This document shows positions 16,469-24,272 of a stretch of 64,000 nucleotides of DNA, in pieces; position 1 is the first letter of the stretch; every line of letters begins with the position of its first letter. A program made the translations under genes and the position numbers. The notes beneath the pieces are model-generated. The model was not told where the DNA came from. It searched no databases and worked only from the letters and a program-made list of their open reading frames with translations. Origin of the DNA: a virus; the IMG/VR virus record IMGVR_UViG_3300029442_000001, positions 1 through 64,000 of that record. One strand, given 5' to 3'.

Positions 16469-16771
16469 ATGAATTATACACCAAATGTTAGTGTAGTTTC
16501 GTTTAAGGTGATTGGCGGAGAAGAAATTGTTGCCAAATTTATTACAGAAGATGATGTTTCATTCACTATCTTTAAGCCACTTAGTATGGTAGCAAGTGAA
16601 AGAGGGTTAGCAATGACTCAAACTATGTTTAGCTCGAAGTTAGACAACGAGTTGAAGCTAAATAAGAATGCAGTTATTATGCACTCTCAATCACGAGATG
16701 AGATCGTTAATGGTTGGTACGAAGCAACTTCGGGAATTAAAACACCGAAGTCACAAATTTTAATGGGGTAA
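16469..16771 (+). CDS. Small beta-barrel phage protein (Lsm-like?)
   Basis: 100 aa. ATG 16469 chosen because GAGGA lies 3 nt upstream. NVSVVSFKVIGGEEIVAKFITEDDVSFTIFKPLSMV has the strand pattern of Sm/Hfq-like folds ('modify by context: ...iigk...'), and similar proteins occur in T4-like marine phages. RNA binding is only a possibility. Followed after 7 bp by the PAAR gene. Confidence 0.55.
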   Translation: MNYTPNVSVVSFKVIGGEEIVAKFITEDDVSFTIFKPLSMVASERGLAMTQTMFSSKLDNELKLNKNAVIMHSQSRDEIVNGWYEATSGIKTPKSQILMG

Positions 16772-16778
16772 CAAAAAT

Positions 16779-17045
16779 ATGCCGGGGTGGCCAAGACTTG
16801 GAGATAAAGACAGTGCGGGAGCACCAATTATAGCTGGTGTTGCTACCACTGTTTTTATAAATGGAAGACCAGCAGCTTTATTAGGAAGCAAATGTTCTCC
16901 TCACCCCGTCAATCATCCTATGTCATCATTGATAGGATGTTCTAAAACAATAATATGTCAAGGTAAACCAGCTGGAATTCAATTCGGCGTCCAAAGTTGT
17001 GGGCATATTCAAATCCAAGCAAGTACGGATGTAATTATATCATGA
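16779..17045 (+). CDS. PAAR-domain spike-tip protein
   Basis: 88 aa, the normal length for a single PAAR repeat protein. It has LGDKDSAGAPIIAGVATTVFINGRPAALLGSKCSPHP and later TIICQGKPAGIQ. His/Cys residues (C47, H50, H54 and a late CGH) fit metal binding at the tip. PAAR proteins sharpen the gp5-type needle of contractile tails, so this places the spike/baseplate module here. Confidence 0.9.
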   Translation: MPGWPRLGDKDSAGAPIIAGVATTVFINGRPAALLGSKCSPHPVNHPMSSLIGCSKTIICQGKPAGIQFGVQSCGHIQIQASTDVIIS

Positions 17046-17182
17046 ATACCGACACTAATCTCTTACTTTGTTTAGAAAAAATTAAAAAATCAAATGATAA
17101 TGTTGAACTCAAACATCTAACTGAAGAGCTTACTGATATATTATTTAAGAAGCAGATACTTAATCAAACTCCTGATAAATAA
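17042..17182 (+). CDS. Small helical protein next to PAAR
   Basis: 46 aa starting at the ATGA that overlaps the PAAR stop (MNTDTNLLLCLEKIKKSND...). Amphipathic helix, no domain recognised. Tight coupling suggests a baseplate or spike accessory. Confidence 0.6.
   Translation: MNTDTNLLLCLEKIKKSNDNVELKHLTEELTDILFKKQILNQTPDK
17174..17181 (+). promoter_or_regulatory. T4-like late promoter GATAAATA
   Basis: Overlaps the stop of the 46-aa gene; 7 nt before the ATG at 17189, so the leader would be about 2 nt. Confidence 0.6.
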
Positions 17183-17188
17183 TATTGA

Positions 17189-18745
17189 ATGTATAACAAC
17201 TTTTTTAGCGGCCTACAAATCAAAGCACTTACAGGAACCTTATTTGATGAAGGGATGGCCGCACCAGAAATTTCTACGTTAAGAACTAGATATGAATCAT
17301 TAGCCGCAGTATCTAATTGGAGAGATGTATTCGGATCTTTAGCTACTGTTCCACAATATGATACATTGCAAACATTCAATGGTTTAGTTAATGCACAATG
17401 GACAAGTGGTAGTAATTGGGCATCTGGAATTACTGTTAGATATCTCCGAAATGTTTATGCAACAACTGGAACATTAACTCAGCCATTAACTCCATATGCC
17501 AATTTTAATGAAGAATTTACAGCAGGTTGGTGGTCGCCACTTCCAGTAGATCCATACAGAATATTTTCAGTTGATCCTGGTCAATTATGGTATACAAAAC
17601 AACTATTAGCTGTTAATAGTGGCGCATATACAGAACCTAAAGATTATAAATTCTCTGATGATTTAACAACAATCACTTTTAGTAATCCTCCACTCATTGC
17701 TGATACTATTAATATTCAATTAAGACTACGTGATGTATTTTACACTGCTGGTGATGAATTTCCATATATGTTTGGATGTATTCCAACTGTTTTTACAGAT
17801 AATTTAGGAAAAGGTAATTTGATTGATATCACTTACCCAAGAACTGTATCTTTGTTTCCGCAAACAGTGGTTAGCTTTGATGGTAGCGACAATGCAATTG
17901 TAGTACCAACTCCATTTAATTGTTTAAATATTCCACACGGTTTAGAAACAGGAAAATCAGTTAAATATACTGTTAGTGCAGGAAATGTAGCTATTGGCGG
18001 AATGAGTGCTGGAACTTTATACTTTGCGGTTGCAATAGATAGTTCAACTTTACAACTTTCACTTACTAGAGAAGATGCATTACTTGATAATCCGAAAGTT
18101 ATTGAAATTACTGGAACAGGTATTGGAAATAGTCATCAAATATCTTTGAGTACGTATGGAATCAGAAAGTTTAGTTCTTTGTTGTCACAAGCAGTTGGAT
18201 ATGCAACAGCTAATAATTTAATAATGCCAAGTGCTGCCACCGCAACATTTAGTCAATTTGGTGATGCTAATTACTTAGTAACTGGTGGCCTTAGTGCAAT
18301 GGGCGGAGTTAATCAAGCTGAATTTAATGCAGTTGGTCAAGCATTTTCTCAGACTGGCTCATTAGTAGATATGGGCGCTCCAAATGCAGCATTTAGTAAT
18401 AATCAAGTATTAAGTTTATTACAAAGTAAAAATGCAGAATATGTTGGAAATTCGCACTTAAAATTATTTGATCAAGTATTAAGCGACACACAAGGAACAA
18501 ATATTATTTTAAATACTAATACATTAGATGCATTAAGGTCTCCTATTCCAAATGTATTTGCAGTTACTGATAGTATGATCGGTGTAACAACATTAACAAA
18601 TAGTTCTCTTAATAAATTATTACCTAATTCGGGCGATAAATCTCTTAAAGATATTAATAACAATATTAATAATTTACTTACTCCCGAAGTAAACTTCCAA
18701 ACACTTGGAGATCAGCTAGTTCCTTTTGATGGAGGAAAGGTATAA
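17189..18745 (+). CDS. Putative baseplate/tail structural protein
   Basis: 518 aa. N-terminal half has aromatic-rich beta segments (GWWSPLPVDPYRIFSVDPGQLWYTKQLLA). A middle domain, residues about 230-320, has the phage-type sequence FNCLNIPHGLETGKSVKYTVSAGN...ALYFAV. The C-terminal part is Ala/Asn-rich and helical. No enzyme motif. First gene of a three-gene run after PAAR with end-to-start coupling, so probably part of the baseplate or spike. Confidence 0.6.
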   Translation: MYNNFFSGLQIKALTGTLFDEGMAAPEISTLRTRYESLAAVSNWRDVFGSLATVPQYDTLQTFNGLVNAQWTSGSNWASGITVRYLRNVYATTGTLTQPLTPYANFNEEFTAGWWSPLPVDPYRIFSVDPGQLWYTKQLLAVNSGAYTEPKDYKFSDDLTTITFSNPPLIADTINIQLRLRDVFYTAGDEFPYMFGCIPTVFTDNLGKGNLIDITYPRTVSLFPQTVVSFDGSDNAIVVPTPFNCLNIPHGLETGKSVKYTVSAGNVAIGGMSAGTLYFAVAIDSSTLQLSLTREDALLDNPKVIEITGTGIGNSHQISLSTYGIRKFSSLLSQAVGYATANNLIMPSAATATFSQFGDANYLVTGGLSAMGGVNQAEFNAVGQAFSQTGSLVDMGAPNAAFSNNQVLSLLQSKNAEYVGNSHLKLFDQVLSDTQGTNIILNTNTLDALRSPIPNVFAVTDSMIGVTTLTNSSLNKLLPNSGDKSLKDINNNINNLLTPEVNFQTLGDQLVPFDGGKV

Positions 18746-19863
18746 TGACTAATTTAAATGATGTAACTCCAGGGTTAACTAATAGCACACAAATTCTAAA
18801 TAAAGCAGCACCTCAGTTATTAAATAAAGGAGGTTCGCTCCTAAATACATTTGGTTCAAGTGCATTGCCTAATATACCGTCTGTAGTGAATGGTAAAGGT
18901 ATATCGGGAATGATACCAACATCATTTGGTAAAATTTTACCAACAAATGTAGGAAGTTTAGCTAATGTAGACAAGACTATTGGACAACTTGGAGACAAAT
19001 CATTAAGTTCATCAGATGTAAGTAGTTTAAAAAGACAATTTAACTTAACTGGACCAGTAGGAGATAATGTCTCTAAATTTAGTGACTTATCTAATCCTAC
19101 TAAAATATTTTCTAGTCCAGTTGCTGGAGTTAGTTCTTCTCCAGCTACAATACTTAATTCAAATTTATCATCATTTGCAAGTAAGACAAGTCCAACACCA
19201 GGTATAGCTGCATTGCCAATGGATTTATCGTTGCCAAGTTTATTATCAAATGGATTAAGTGGGATAAAAAGTGGAGGTTGTTTGGGATGTATGTCTGGAG
19301 GATTATCTGGAGGATTAGGAGCACTTGGTGGACTTGGAGGTCTAAGCTCTATTGCTGGAGTTAGTACAATTCCATCGTTACCAGGAATGCCAGCACCTCT
19401 TGCTGGACCACTCGAGAGTGTTTCTAAATTCACACCGCCTGGTTTATCTAGTTTACCTAGCCCGCCGTCTTTATCAGGAGTACCAGGATTGCCATCTACA
19501 GGAATTTCATCTAGTTTAACATCTCTACCAGGTGCTCCATCTCTACTTAGAGTACCAAGTATTCCAGGCGTTCCGTCAAGTTTAGCAACTATACCTGGTA
19601 CACAAAATTTAACTAATAGTTTATCTAAACAATTACCTGGATCAACCACAAATGTAATATCTACAATTGGAGCATCACCAAATAAAGCAATTCCATCAGC
19701 AACTTCATTGTTACCAAAAAGTGTATCTACTTTGTTGCCTAAAGGAACATCTACCTTAACTCCTTCGGTTAATTCATTGCTGGGTTCTTTCGGTAATATT
19801 TCAAAACCTGTAATAAGTACAGTAAATACCGTTTTACCAAAATTTACAAAAGGAATTAAATAA
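18745..19863 (+). CDS. Low-complexity Ser/Gly/Pro-rich structural protein
   Basis: 372 aa, almost devoid of charged residues in the middle, dominated by GLSG, SLPG and PSIPGVP motifs, with Cys in GGCLGCMSGG. Start overlaps the preceding stop (TAATG). A disordered or fibrous linker is likely. The antisense frame is open for about 386 codons because of the biased composition and is not a gene. Confidence 0.6.
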   Translation: MTNLNDVTPGLTNSTQILNKAAPQLLNKGGSLLNTFGSSALPNIPSVVNGKGISGMIPTSFGKILPTNVGSLANVDKTIGQLGDKSLSSSDVSSLKRQFNLTGPVGDNVSKFSDLSNPTKIFSSPVAGVSSSPATILNSNLSSFASKTSPTPGIAALPMDLSLPSLLSNGLSGIKSGGCLGCMSGGLSGGLGALGGLGGLSSIAGVSTIPSLPGMPAPLAGPLESVSKFTPPGLSSLPSPPSLSGVPGLPSTGISSSLTSLPGAPSLLRVPSIPGVPSSLATIPGTQNLTNSLSKQLPGSTTNVISTIGASPNKAIPSATSLLPKSVSTLLPKGTSTLTPSVNSLLGSFGNISKPVISTVNTVLPKFTKGIK

Positions 19864-20685
19864 ATGGCCGAATTTTTAAGTGAAGTTGGATTAGCGATGA
19901 CTAAGATTAAAACTTTAGAAGGACTATCTAAAGTTTTAACATTATCTGAACCTGTAACTTCAACTGAGTTCAATCAGCTAACAGATCGTTACGGAAAAGG
20001 CCAAGGAGATAATGCTAAACTAACCGCAGGAGATTGTTTAGGTAACACCAATTACGTAACAGTTCTGAATGATGTTATATCACTTATAATGGTCTTTCAA
20101 GGTGGAGCTACTATGAATGCAGTTCAATTAAAAGTACTATCACTTAAAACTGCTATACTTGCAAATTCTTATGCGCCTTTTGGATCGTGGCACGAATTGA
20201 TTATAGATTACAAAAATACAATTGACGCATTAGCTAAAACACTAAATGAAGAAACAATAGCACGTAAAAAAGATGGGCTGTGTCACCAATATAATTTATT
20301 AGCTGAATCACATAATACAAGTGCAAAGATTTATATTGATGCGCCTTTTTATCCAACAGCAATTAGTGATAAAAATCAAGCTTGTCCTGCTTTTTGTAAA
20401 GATTTACATTCAATTGGTGCCAACTCAGATAATTTTAATTCAGATATCATAATAGAGGAATGTGGGCAGCTTGAATTAACAACAGGTCAAGCTATTATAG
20501 CTGCTGAAAGAGAAGGAAAAAATATAAACATATTAAATGATATTGGTATTGTTACTGATTCATTTGCAAGTAACGGCAATGGCATTCAACCTAAAGAATC
20601 AGCACCAAAATTACCATCTGGTGGACGATGGTCACCACCAGTTGATAAATATTCTTCTTTGCCAACTGGATCATCTAGTTTCTAA
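19864..20685 (+). CDS. Putative virion protein
   Basis: 273 aa, coupled to the low-complexity gene by zero spacing. Mostly helical; contains ANSYAPFGSWHELIIDYKNTID and a Cys pair (ACPAFC), then a Pro/Ser-rich tail (LPSGGRWSPPVDKYSSLP). No domain recognised. Co-transcription with baseplate-like genes suggests a structural role. Confidence 0.55.
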   Translation: MAEFLSEVGLAMTKIKTLEGLSKVLTLSEPVTSTEFNQLTDRYGKGQGDNAKLTAGDCLGNTNYVTVLNDVISLIMVFQGGATMNAVQLKVLSLKTAILANSYAPFGSWHELIIDYKNTIDALAKTLNEETIARKKDGLCHQYNLLAESHNTSAKIYIDAPFYPTAISDKNQACPAFCKDLHSIGANSDNFNSDIIIEECGQLELTTGQAIIAAEREGKNINILNDIGIVTDSFASNGNGIQPKESAPKLPSGGRWSPPVDKYSSLPTGSSSF

Positions 20686-20691
20686 CATATT

Positions 20692-21318
20692 ATGATACCT
20701 AATAACAGAAAAGAGTTTAATAAATCCTGGTTAGTAGAAATGCCTGAAGGCATTGGCAATATTGAAATATTTGATATGATCCACTATAATATTAAAGATC
20801 AGATTCGTAATGGTGCTAAAGTGAATAATGTTACAAATCAACTTAGAAAAATTGTAGGATCACAAACAGCTTATTATTGGTTTGAAAATAATGGAGAAAT
20901 TATTCTTGGCGCTGAGTTCTCAATTAATTCACAAAACTATACAGTAAATGCAGTAGCTAAGTCACCAAACTGGCGTAAAAAAACACCATATGCTACCGAT
21001 TTATATAAAGCAGTATTAGATGATACAAACAAAAGTATTCGTATATTCAGAGATTATCAAATGAGTAATTCTGGATTAGATATGTGGAAAAAATTATTAG
21101 ATAGTGGTTGTCATATTAGTGTATATGATAGTAAAAATCCTGGAGTATCTTTTAAAGAAATACACGATACAATAGAACTTGAAAATTACTTTAAAGACGA
21201 TGATACTAATTTTCGTCGTTACCAATATGTATTAAGTGAAGGACAGGTTCATTTAGATGTAATTGGATTCTTTAATACCAGACGAATGAGAGAATTAAGT
21301 GGTATAAGTTTAATCTAA
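20692..21318 (+). CDS. Hypothetical phage protein
   Basis: 208 aa. Alternating strand/helix pattern: GAEFSINSQNYTVNAVAKSPNWRKKTPYATDLYKAVLDDTNKSIRIFRDYQMS and LWKKL-type helix. The layout is reminiscent of an acyltransferase-like fold, but no acetyl-CoA loop can be identified. Last plus-strand gene before a convergent minus-strand operon. Confidence 0.55.
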   Translation: MIPNNRKEFNKSWLVEMPEGIGNIEIFDMIHYNIKDQIRNGAKVNNVTNQLRKIVGSQTAYYWFENNGEIILGAEFSINSQNYTVNAVAKSPNWRKKTPYATDLYKAVLDDTNKSIRIFRDYQMSNSGLDMWKKLLDSGCHISVYDSKNPGVSFKEIHDTIELENYFKDDDTNFRRYQYVLSEGQVHLDVIGFFNTRRMRELSGISLI

Positions 21319-21345
21319 CGTTCGTATTTAAGTCCCAATTTGGAT

Positions 21346-21734
21346 TTAATATGCATATTTTAAACCTTTGAGTATCAAATAAGTTAACTGTTCAGGATCA
21401 ACATAAGTAGATCTAGAAATTTTAGTAAATGAATTTATTTCAACGCCTTCAAAATTTACACCACATAGATATGTTCCATATAAAATTGCTCCATTTAATG
21501 AAGCGCCAGATAGATTAACATTACCTAAATCAGCGAGACTTAAATCAACACCTGTTAAATTAGCACCACTTAAATTAGAATTCGATAAATTTGCATTTCT
21601 TAGAGAAGAATAGCTTAAATTGCATCCACGTAAATCTAAATCATTTAATTTATACACCAAGATAAATCTGAGTTACAAAGAGTTTCATCGTTGATTGTAT
21701 ATAATAATACTCCTCTAATAGATGTAATAAACAT
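21346..21734 (-). pseudogene. Pentapeptide-repeat gene, frameshifted
   Basis: Frame 1 from ATG 21734 reads MFITSIRGVLLYTINDET then LCNSDLSWCIN-stop. This is the family N-terminus, with the start overlapping the upstream stop (TAATG). A second frame resumes near 21660 with NDLDLRGCNLSYSSLRNANL and runs to the standard cap [15 protein letters not shown]. One missing base near 21650-21660 would join them. This is the only minus-strand member of the pentapeptide family here. Confidence 0.75.
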
Positions 21735-22234
21735 TATTGTCTTGTTAAAAGTTCAGTGAATCTAATTAATTTGAAATCATCATCAAACAATGTTCCATCA
21801 CACTGTAAACCATTATGCGTTCCGCTCCCATTTCCAAGATTAATTCCAGTATTTTTAAACATATTAAAACAACTAATACGGTGTTCACCTGAGTGTGTTA
21901 ATTTTAGTCGGATGTACCAACCCGGATAATTTCGAGGAACATCTTTTTTATATCCACCCCAATTAGTTTCTTTACCAATTGGTGCACTATGAGAATTAGA
22001 AACTTCGTCGGACCAAGTAAAGCTATAGAAATCAACTGAAATCGCACTCGGAAATTTTGAAGTGTCAATTTCTTTGTCTTTTTTAAAAGATTCATGATAC
22101 CAGCCATTTGCTAAAAAATAATTCCAATGTTCAATTATAAATTCAACTAATTCAACTCTTGATGCAACAGTATTTCGCATTTTCTCGAAAACTGGTTTAA
22201 CTACCATTGGGATTTCATCACATGTTAAAATCAT
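21734..22234 (-). CDS. Hypothetical early protein
   Basis: 166 aa. Trp/Tyr-rich central part (SVDFYSFTWSDEVSNSHSAPIGKETNWGGY) and RLKLTHSGEHRISCFNMF. No recognised domain. Follows the zinc-finger-like gene by 2 bp in a minus-strand operon driven from the promoter at 22764-22792. Confidence 0.6.
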   Translation of the reverse strand: MILTCDEIPMVVKPVFEKMRNTVASRVELVEFIIEHWNYFLANGWYHESFKKDKEIDTSKFPSAISVDFYSFTWSDEVSNSHSAPIGKETNWGGYKKDVPRNYPGWYIRLKLTHSGEHRISCFNMFKNTGINLGNGSGTHNGLQCDGTLFDDDFKLIRFTELLTRQ

Positions 22235-22236
22235 AA

Positions 22237-22452
22237 TTAGTCTTTTTCTCTTTTTGATTTACGTCCTATGTGGTAATATCCGCACCAAGGGCAAGTGTAA
22301 ATATTATAAGTTCGTCCAGGACGAATACACTCTAACGAATACGCTTGTTTTGTAGCAACCAATTGACTCACATATTTCAATTTGGTCAGACATTGATAAA
22401 ATTCAGTAAGCCGATTTTTGTACAAATCAACATCTTTTCTATCAACTGGCAT
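22237..22452 (-). CDS. Small zinc-finger-like protein
   Basis: 71 aa. The C-terminal YTCPWCGYYHIGRKSKRE holds one CxxC and a following His; with the upstream Cys (LEC) this could bind zinc. N-terminal helix is charged. A small nucleic-acid-binding or host-takeover protein is possible; not identified. Confidence 0.6.
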   Translation of the reverse strand: MPVDRKDVDLYKNRLTEFYQCLTKLKYVSQLVATKQAYSLECIRPGRTYNIYTCPWCGYYHIGRKSKREKD

Positions 22453-22460
22453 AATTTTAC

Positions 22461-22619
22461 CTACTGCTCGTATTTTTCAAGCCACCGGATACCATAAGTT
22501 TCTGCATCATTCTTTTCAATCCAATCTTCAAGTGCAGCTTCATCTTCGAACTTCTTTGTCCATCTAAGACAATTCATGCCCTTAATGCCGTATGCTTCAA
22601 TAGTATTTTTGCGTTTCAT
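22461..22619 (-). CDS. Small hypothetical protein
   Basis: 52 aa, MKRKNTIEAYGIKGMNCLRWTKKFE..., with ATGA overlap to the upstream microprotein and an 8-bp gap to the next gene. Acidic C-terminal helix. Unknown function; retained because start, stop and spacing all fit the operon. Confidence 0.6.
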   Translation of the reverse strand: MKRKNTIEAYGIKGMNCLRWTKKFEDEAALEDWIEKNDAETYGIRWLEKYEQ

Positions 22620-22735
22620 TTCGAGTCCATCCAATTTCCAAATTTTTCTAGAATTTTTTCGAACCCACCAGTAATCAATACCACTCCAGCACAGAATGCC
22701 AAAAAATACACAAGCGAAAGAAAGTCAGCTAACAT
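22616..22735 (-). CDS. Membrane microprotein
   Basis: 39 aa: MLADFLSLVYFLAFCAGVVL then a short amphipathic tail. One transmembrane helix. The strong Shine-Dalgarno (AAAAGGAGA on the minus strand at 22742-22750) and consensus promoter show that it is a real early gene. Confidence 0.65.
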   Translation of the reverse strand: MLADFLSLVYFLAFCAGVVLITGGFEKILEKFGNWMDSK

Positions 22736-22763
22736 TTTAAATCTCCTTTTCTAGTACTCTTTA

Positions 22764-22792
22764 AGTATAGCAAACATAAAAATCATTGTCAA
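22764..22792 (-). promoter_or_regulatory. Sigma70-type promoter, minus strand
   Basis: On the minus strand TTGACA (22787-22792), 17-bp spacer, extended -10 TGCTATACT-like (22764-22769) and the TTAAAGAGTACTAG block identical to that at 23223. Diverges from the 128-bp element and the promoter at 22924. Confidence 0.8.
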
Positions 22793-22800
22793 CGCCTATT

Positions 22801-22928
22801 CTAAGTCGTTTGTTTTCAGTGCTTAATTCAACACAAAACGTCGTATAACGCAGTTTTTAACTGGAGTTGGGGCTCTTATACCAGATATGCCCTAAGAATT
22901 GCTTAAATGACGTTTTATTTTGGTTGAC
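22801..22928 (+). ncRNA. 128-bp repeated structured element, copy 1
   Basis: Copy 2 is at 50592-50719 with only four substitutions and no indels. The ends GTCGTTT and AAATGAC pair. CTGG/CCAG and GGGC/GCCC interleave as an H-type pseudoknot (22861-22892). AAAAC...GTTTT encloses CGT-ATA-ACG. It runs into the -35 of the promoter at 22924. Could be an RNA element, a terminator-like structure or a DNA site; strand unproven. Confidence 0.6.
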
Positions 22929-22953
22929 TTCTTCTCAACCAAACTGCTATACT
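22924..22953 (+). promoter_or_regulatory. Sigma70-type promoter
   Basis: TTGACT at 22924-22929, 18-bp spacer, TATACT at 22948-22953. The ATG at 22960 is 6 nt after the -10, so the transcript would be leaderless. Confidence 0.75.
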
Positions 22954-22959
22954 TAAATT

Positions 22960-23202
22960 ATGCTTATTGAAGTTAAAACTGGTGTGTATGCATCTTTTGA
23001 ATATGAAAACCAAGTTATTTTTTATCTTGGCAATCCCGCAGGCCCAGAATATGAACGTGGGTATGATGGGTTTGATAAAATTATTGGTACATGGAATCCA
23101 GTGAATAAGACGGTGACTGTATACTTCAAAGTTGGCAGTATCGACTCAGAAACAATTGAAAATATCCCGACTTTTTTGGATGCAGTCCCGTTTATGATTT
23201 GA
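22960..23202 (+). CDS. Small hypothetical early protein
   Basis: 80 aa. Beta-strand pattern (VYASFEYENQVIFYLGNP, TVTVYFKVGSIDSETIENIPTFLDAVP). No domain recognised. First gene behind repeat copy 1; its stop overlaps the next promoter's -35 (TTGACA at 23199), so each small gene here has its own promoter. Confidence 0.65.
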   Translation: MLIEVKTGVYASFEYENQVIFYLGNPAGPEYERGYDGFDKIIGTWNPVNKTVTVYFKVGSIDSETIENIPTFLDAVPFMI

Positions 23203-23228
23203 CATTTGATTATCAAAACTGCTATACT
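23199..23228 (+). promoter_or_regulatory. Sigma70-type promoter
   Basis: TTGACA 23199-23204, 18-bp spacer, TATACT 23223-23228, then TTAAAGAGTACTAG and a GGAG ribosome-binding site before the ATG at 23257. Confidence 0.8.
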
Positions 23229-23256
23229 TAAAGAGTACTAGAAAAGGAGATTTAAA

Positions 23257-23424
23257 ATGGGCGATTGGCGTTATAGGCAATGGTTGGTTTCTTATACTAT
23301 TCCAGGACAATGTTTACAAAAGATGGTTGTGACAGCTGATGGCGTTAATACTGCAAGAGAGCTTGTCAAGGCAATGTTTGGTGGTAAGGTTATCATTGGA
23401 TATATTGAGGAAGTTAGGAATTGA
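23257..23424 (+). CDS. Small hypothetical early protein
   Basis: 55 aa, MGDWRYRQWLVSYTIPGQCLQ..., ending IIGYIEEVRN. AAAAGGAGA precedes the ATG at ideal spacing. Beta-alpha-beta pattern like other tiny early phage proteins; function unknown. The TGA lies within the next promoter's -35 hexamer. Confidence 0.65.
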   Translation: MGDWRYRQWLVSYTIPGQCLQKMVVTADGVNTARELVKAMFGGKVIIGYIEEVRN

Positions 23425-23449
23425 CATTTTGAATTCAAACTGCTATACT
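23421..23449 (+). promoter_or_regulatory. Sigma70-type promoter
   Basis: TTGACA 23421-23426, 17-bp spacer, extended -10 TGCTATACT ending 23449, then the TTAAAGAGTA block; CAGGAGA before the ATG at 23482. Confidence 0.8.
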
Positions 23450-23481
23450 TAAAGAGTAGAGAAATAAACAGGAGATTTAAA

Positions 23482-23802
23482 ATGTTTTTAGTTGGTGACA
23501 AAATGAATTACCGTTTTATTGGCTGGTGTCATGATCCAAAAGAAAATCACGATAAAGTATGGGCGGTGATTATTATCAACAATAAGTATGGCGATTGTAA
23601 AGTTGCAACCATTTGGGGACGACGTGGCAAAACATTACAATCAAAAATTATTGAAACTACGTCTTGGGATCTTGATACTTTAGTTAGATCAAAACAAAAG
23701 AAAGGCTACGAAAGTTATTCTAAAAGTCAACTAGATAATGTGTATCCAAATTTCGAACAGGATTTGGAAATGACAACTAGTTGGGCAATGTTGAAATCAT
23801 AA
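23482..23802 (+). CDS. WGR-like domain protein
   Basis: 106 aa. KVWAVIIINNKYGDCKVATIWGRRGKTLQSKI contains the W-G-R signature at about residues 56-58 with the preceding strand pattern of WGR domains, followed by a Lys-rich helix. WGR domains occur in PARPs, where they contact DNA ends, and in many stand-alone bacterial proteins. A second WGR-like gene follows and then DNA ligase, so a DNA-end role is plausible. Confidence 0.7.
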   Translation: MFLVGDKMNYRFIGWCHDPKENHDKVWAVIIINNKYGDCKVATIWGRRGKTLQSKIIETTSWDLDTLVRSKQKKGYESYSKSQLDNVYPNFEQDLEMTTSWAMLKS

Positions 23803-23803
23803 T

Positions 23804-23980
23804 ATGAAATACAAAATAGTAGTTTCATGTTATCGATATGTATTAGAACAGATGGTAAATGACCATATTAAAGAAGGTTGGATTCCAACTGGCGGAGTCT
23901 ATATTGAAGAATGCTCTACATCAGGTAGATATGGTCAAGCAATGATAAATATGCTGCATAATCAAAATGAAAATTTGTAA
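23804..23980 (+). CDS. DUF1737-like small protein
   Basis: 58 aa, MKYKIVVSCYRYVLEQMVNDHIKEGWIPTGGVYIEEC. The pattern 'YKIV...V...I.EGW.P.GGV' matches small DUF1737-type proteins found in phages and bacteria. Function unknown. Lies between the two WGR-like genes and overlaps the second by 14 nt. Confidence 0.65.
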   Translation: MKYKIVVSCYRYVLEQMVNDHIKEGWIPTGGVYIEECSTSGRYGQAMINMLHNQNENL

Positions 23981-24272
23981 TATATTAATTAGACATTCTA
24001 AAAAACGATCAAACTTTTGGGCAATAGTTGATTGCTCGGGTAACGATTATGGTTATAAAAGATATGTTTATGTTTGGGGGAGAGTTGGTCACGCCAGTAG
24101 ACATTTAGTGAAATTGAGTGACCTACTTTATAATAGAAAACTTCGTAGGGCCAAATATAATCATAATTATGATGATTTAAGTCCTAGCAATTCAACTTAT
24201 AATACAATAGTTGATGATATCGGAAAGTATATAACTATTAAAACATTAGAAGGAAAAATTAAATCTAAATGA
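23967..24272 (+). CDS. WGR-like domain protein
   Basis: 101 aa. NFWAIVDCSGNDYGYKRYVYVWGRVGHASRHLVKLSDL resembles the protein at 23482 (WGR at about residues 37-39), though the two differ greatly in sequence. Basic overall. The stop overlaps the DNA ligase start by ATGA, the strongest contextual hint that it works with DNA ends or the ligase. Confidence 0.65.
   Translation: MKICNILIRHSKKRSNFWAIVDCSGNDYGYKRYVYVWGRVGHASRHLVKLSDLLYNRKLRRAKYNHNYDDLSPSNSTYNTIVDDIGKYITIKTLEGKIKSK

Noticed and set aside
18813-19973. Long minus-strand open frame of about 386 codons
   Set aside because: It lies antisense to the Ser/Gly/Pro-rich gene at 18745; the biased codons there remove stops from the opposite strand. 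No promoter, ribosome-binding site or domain.
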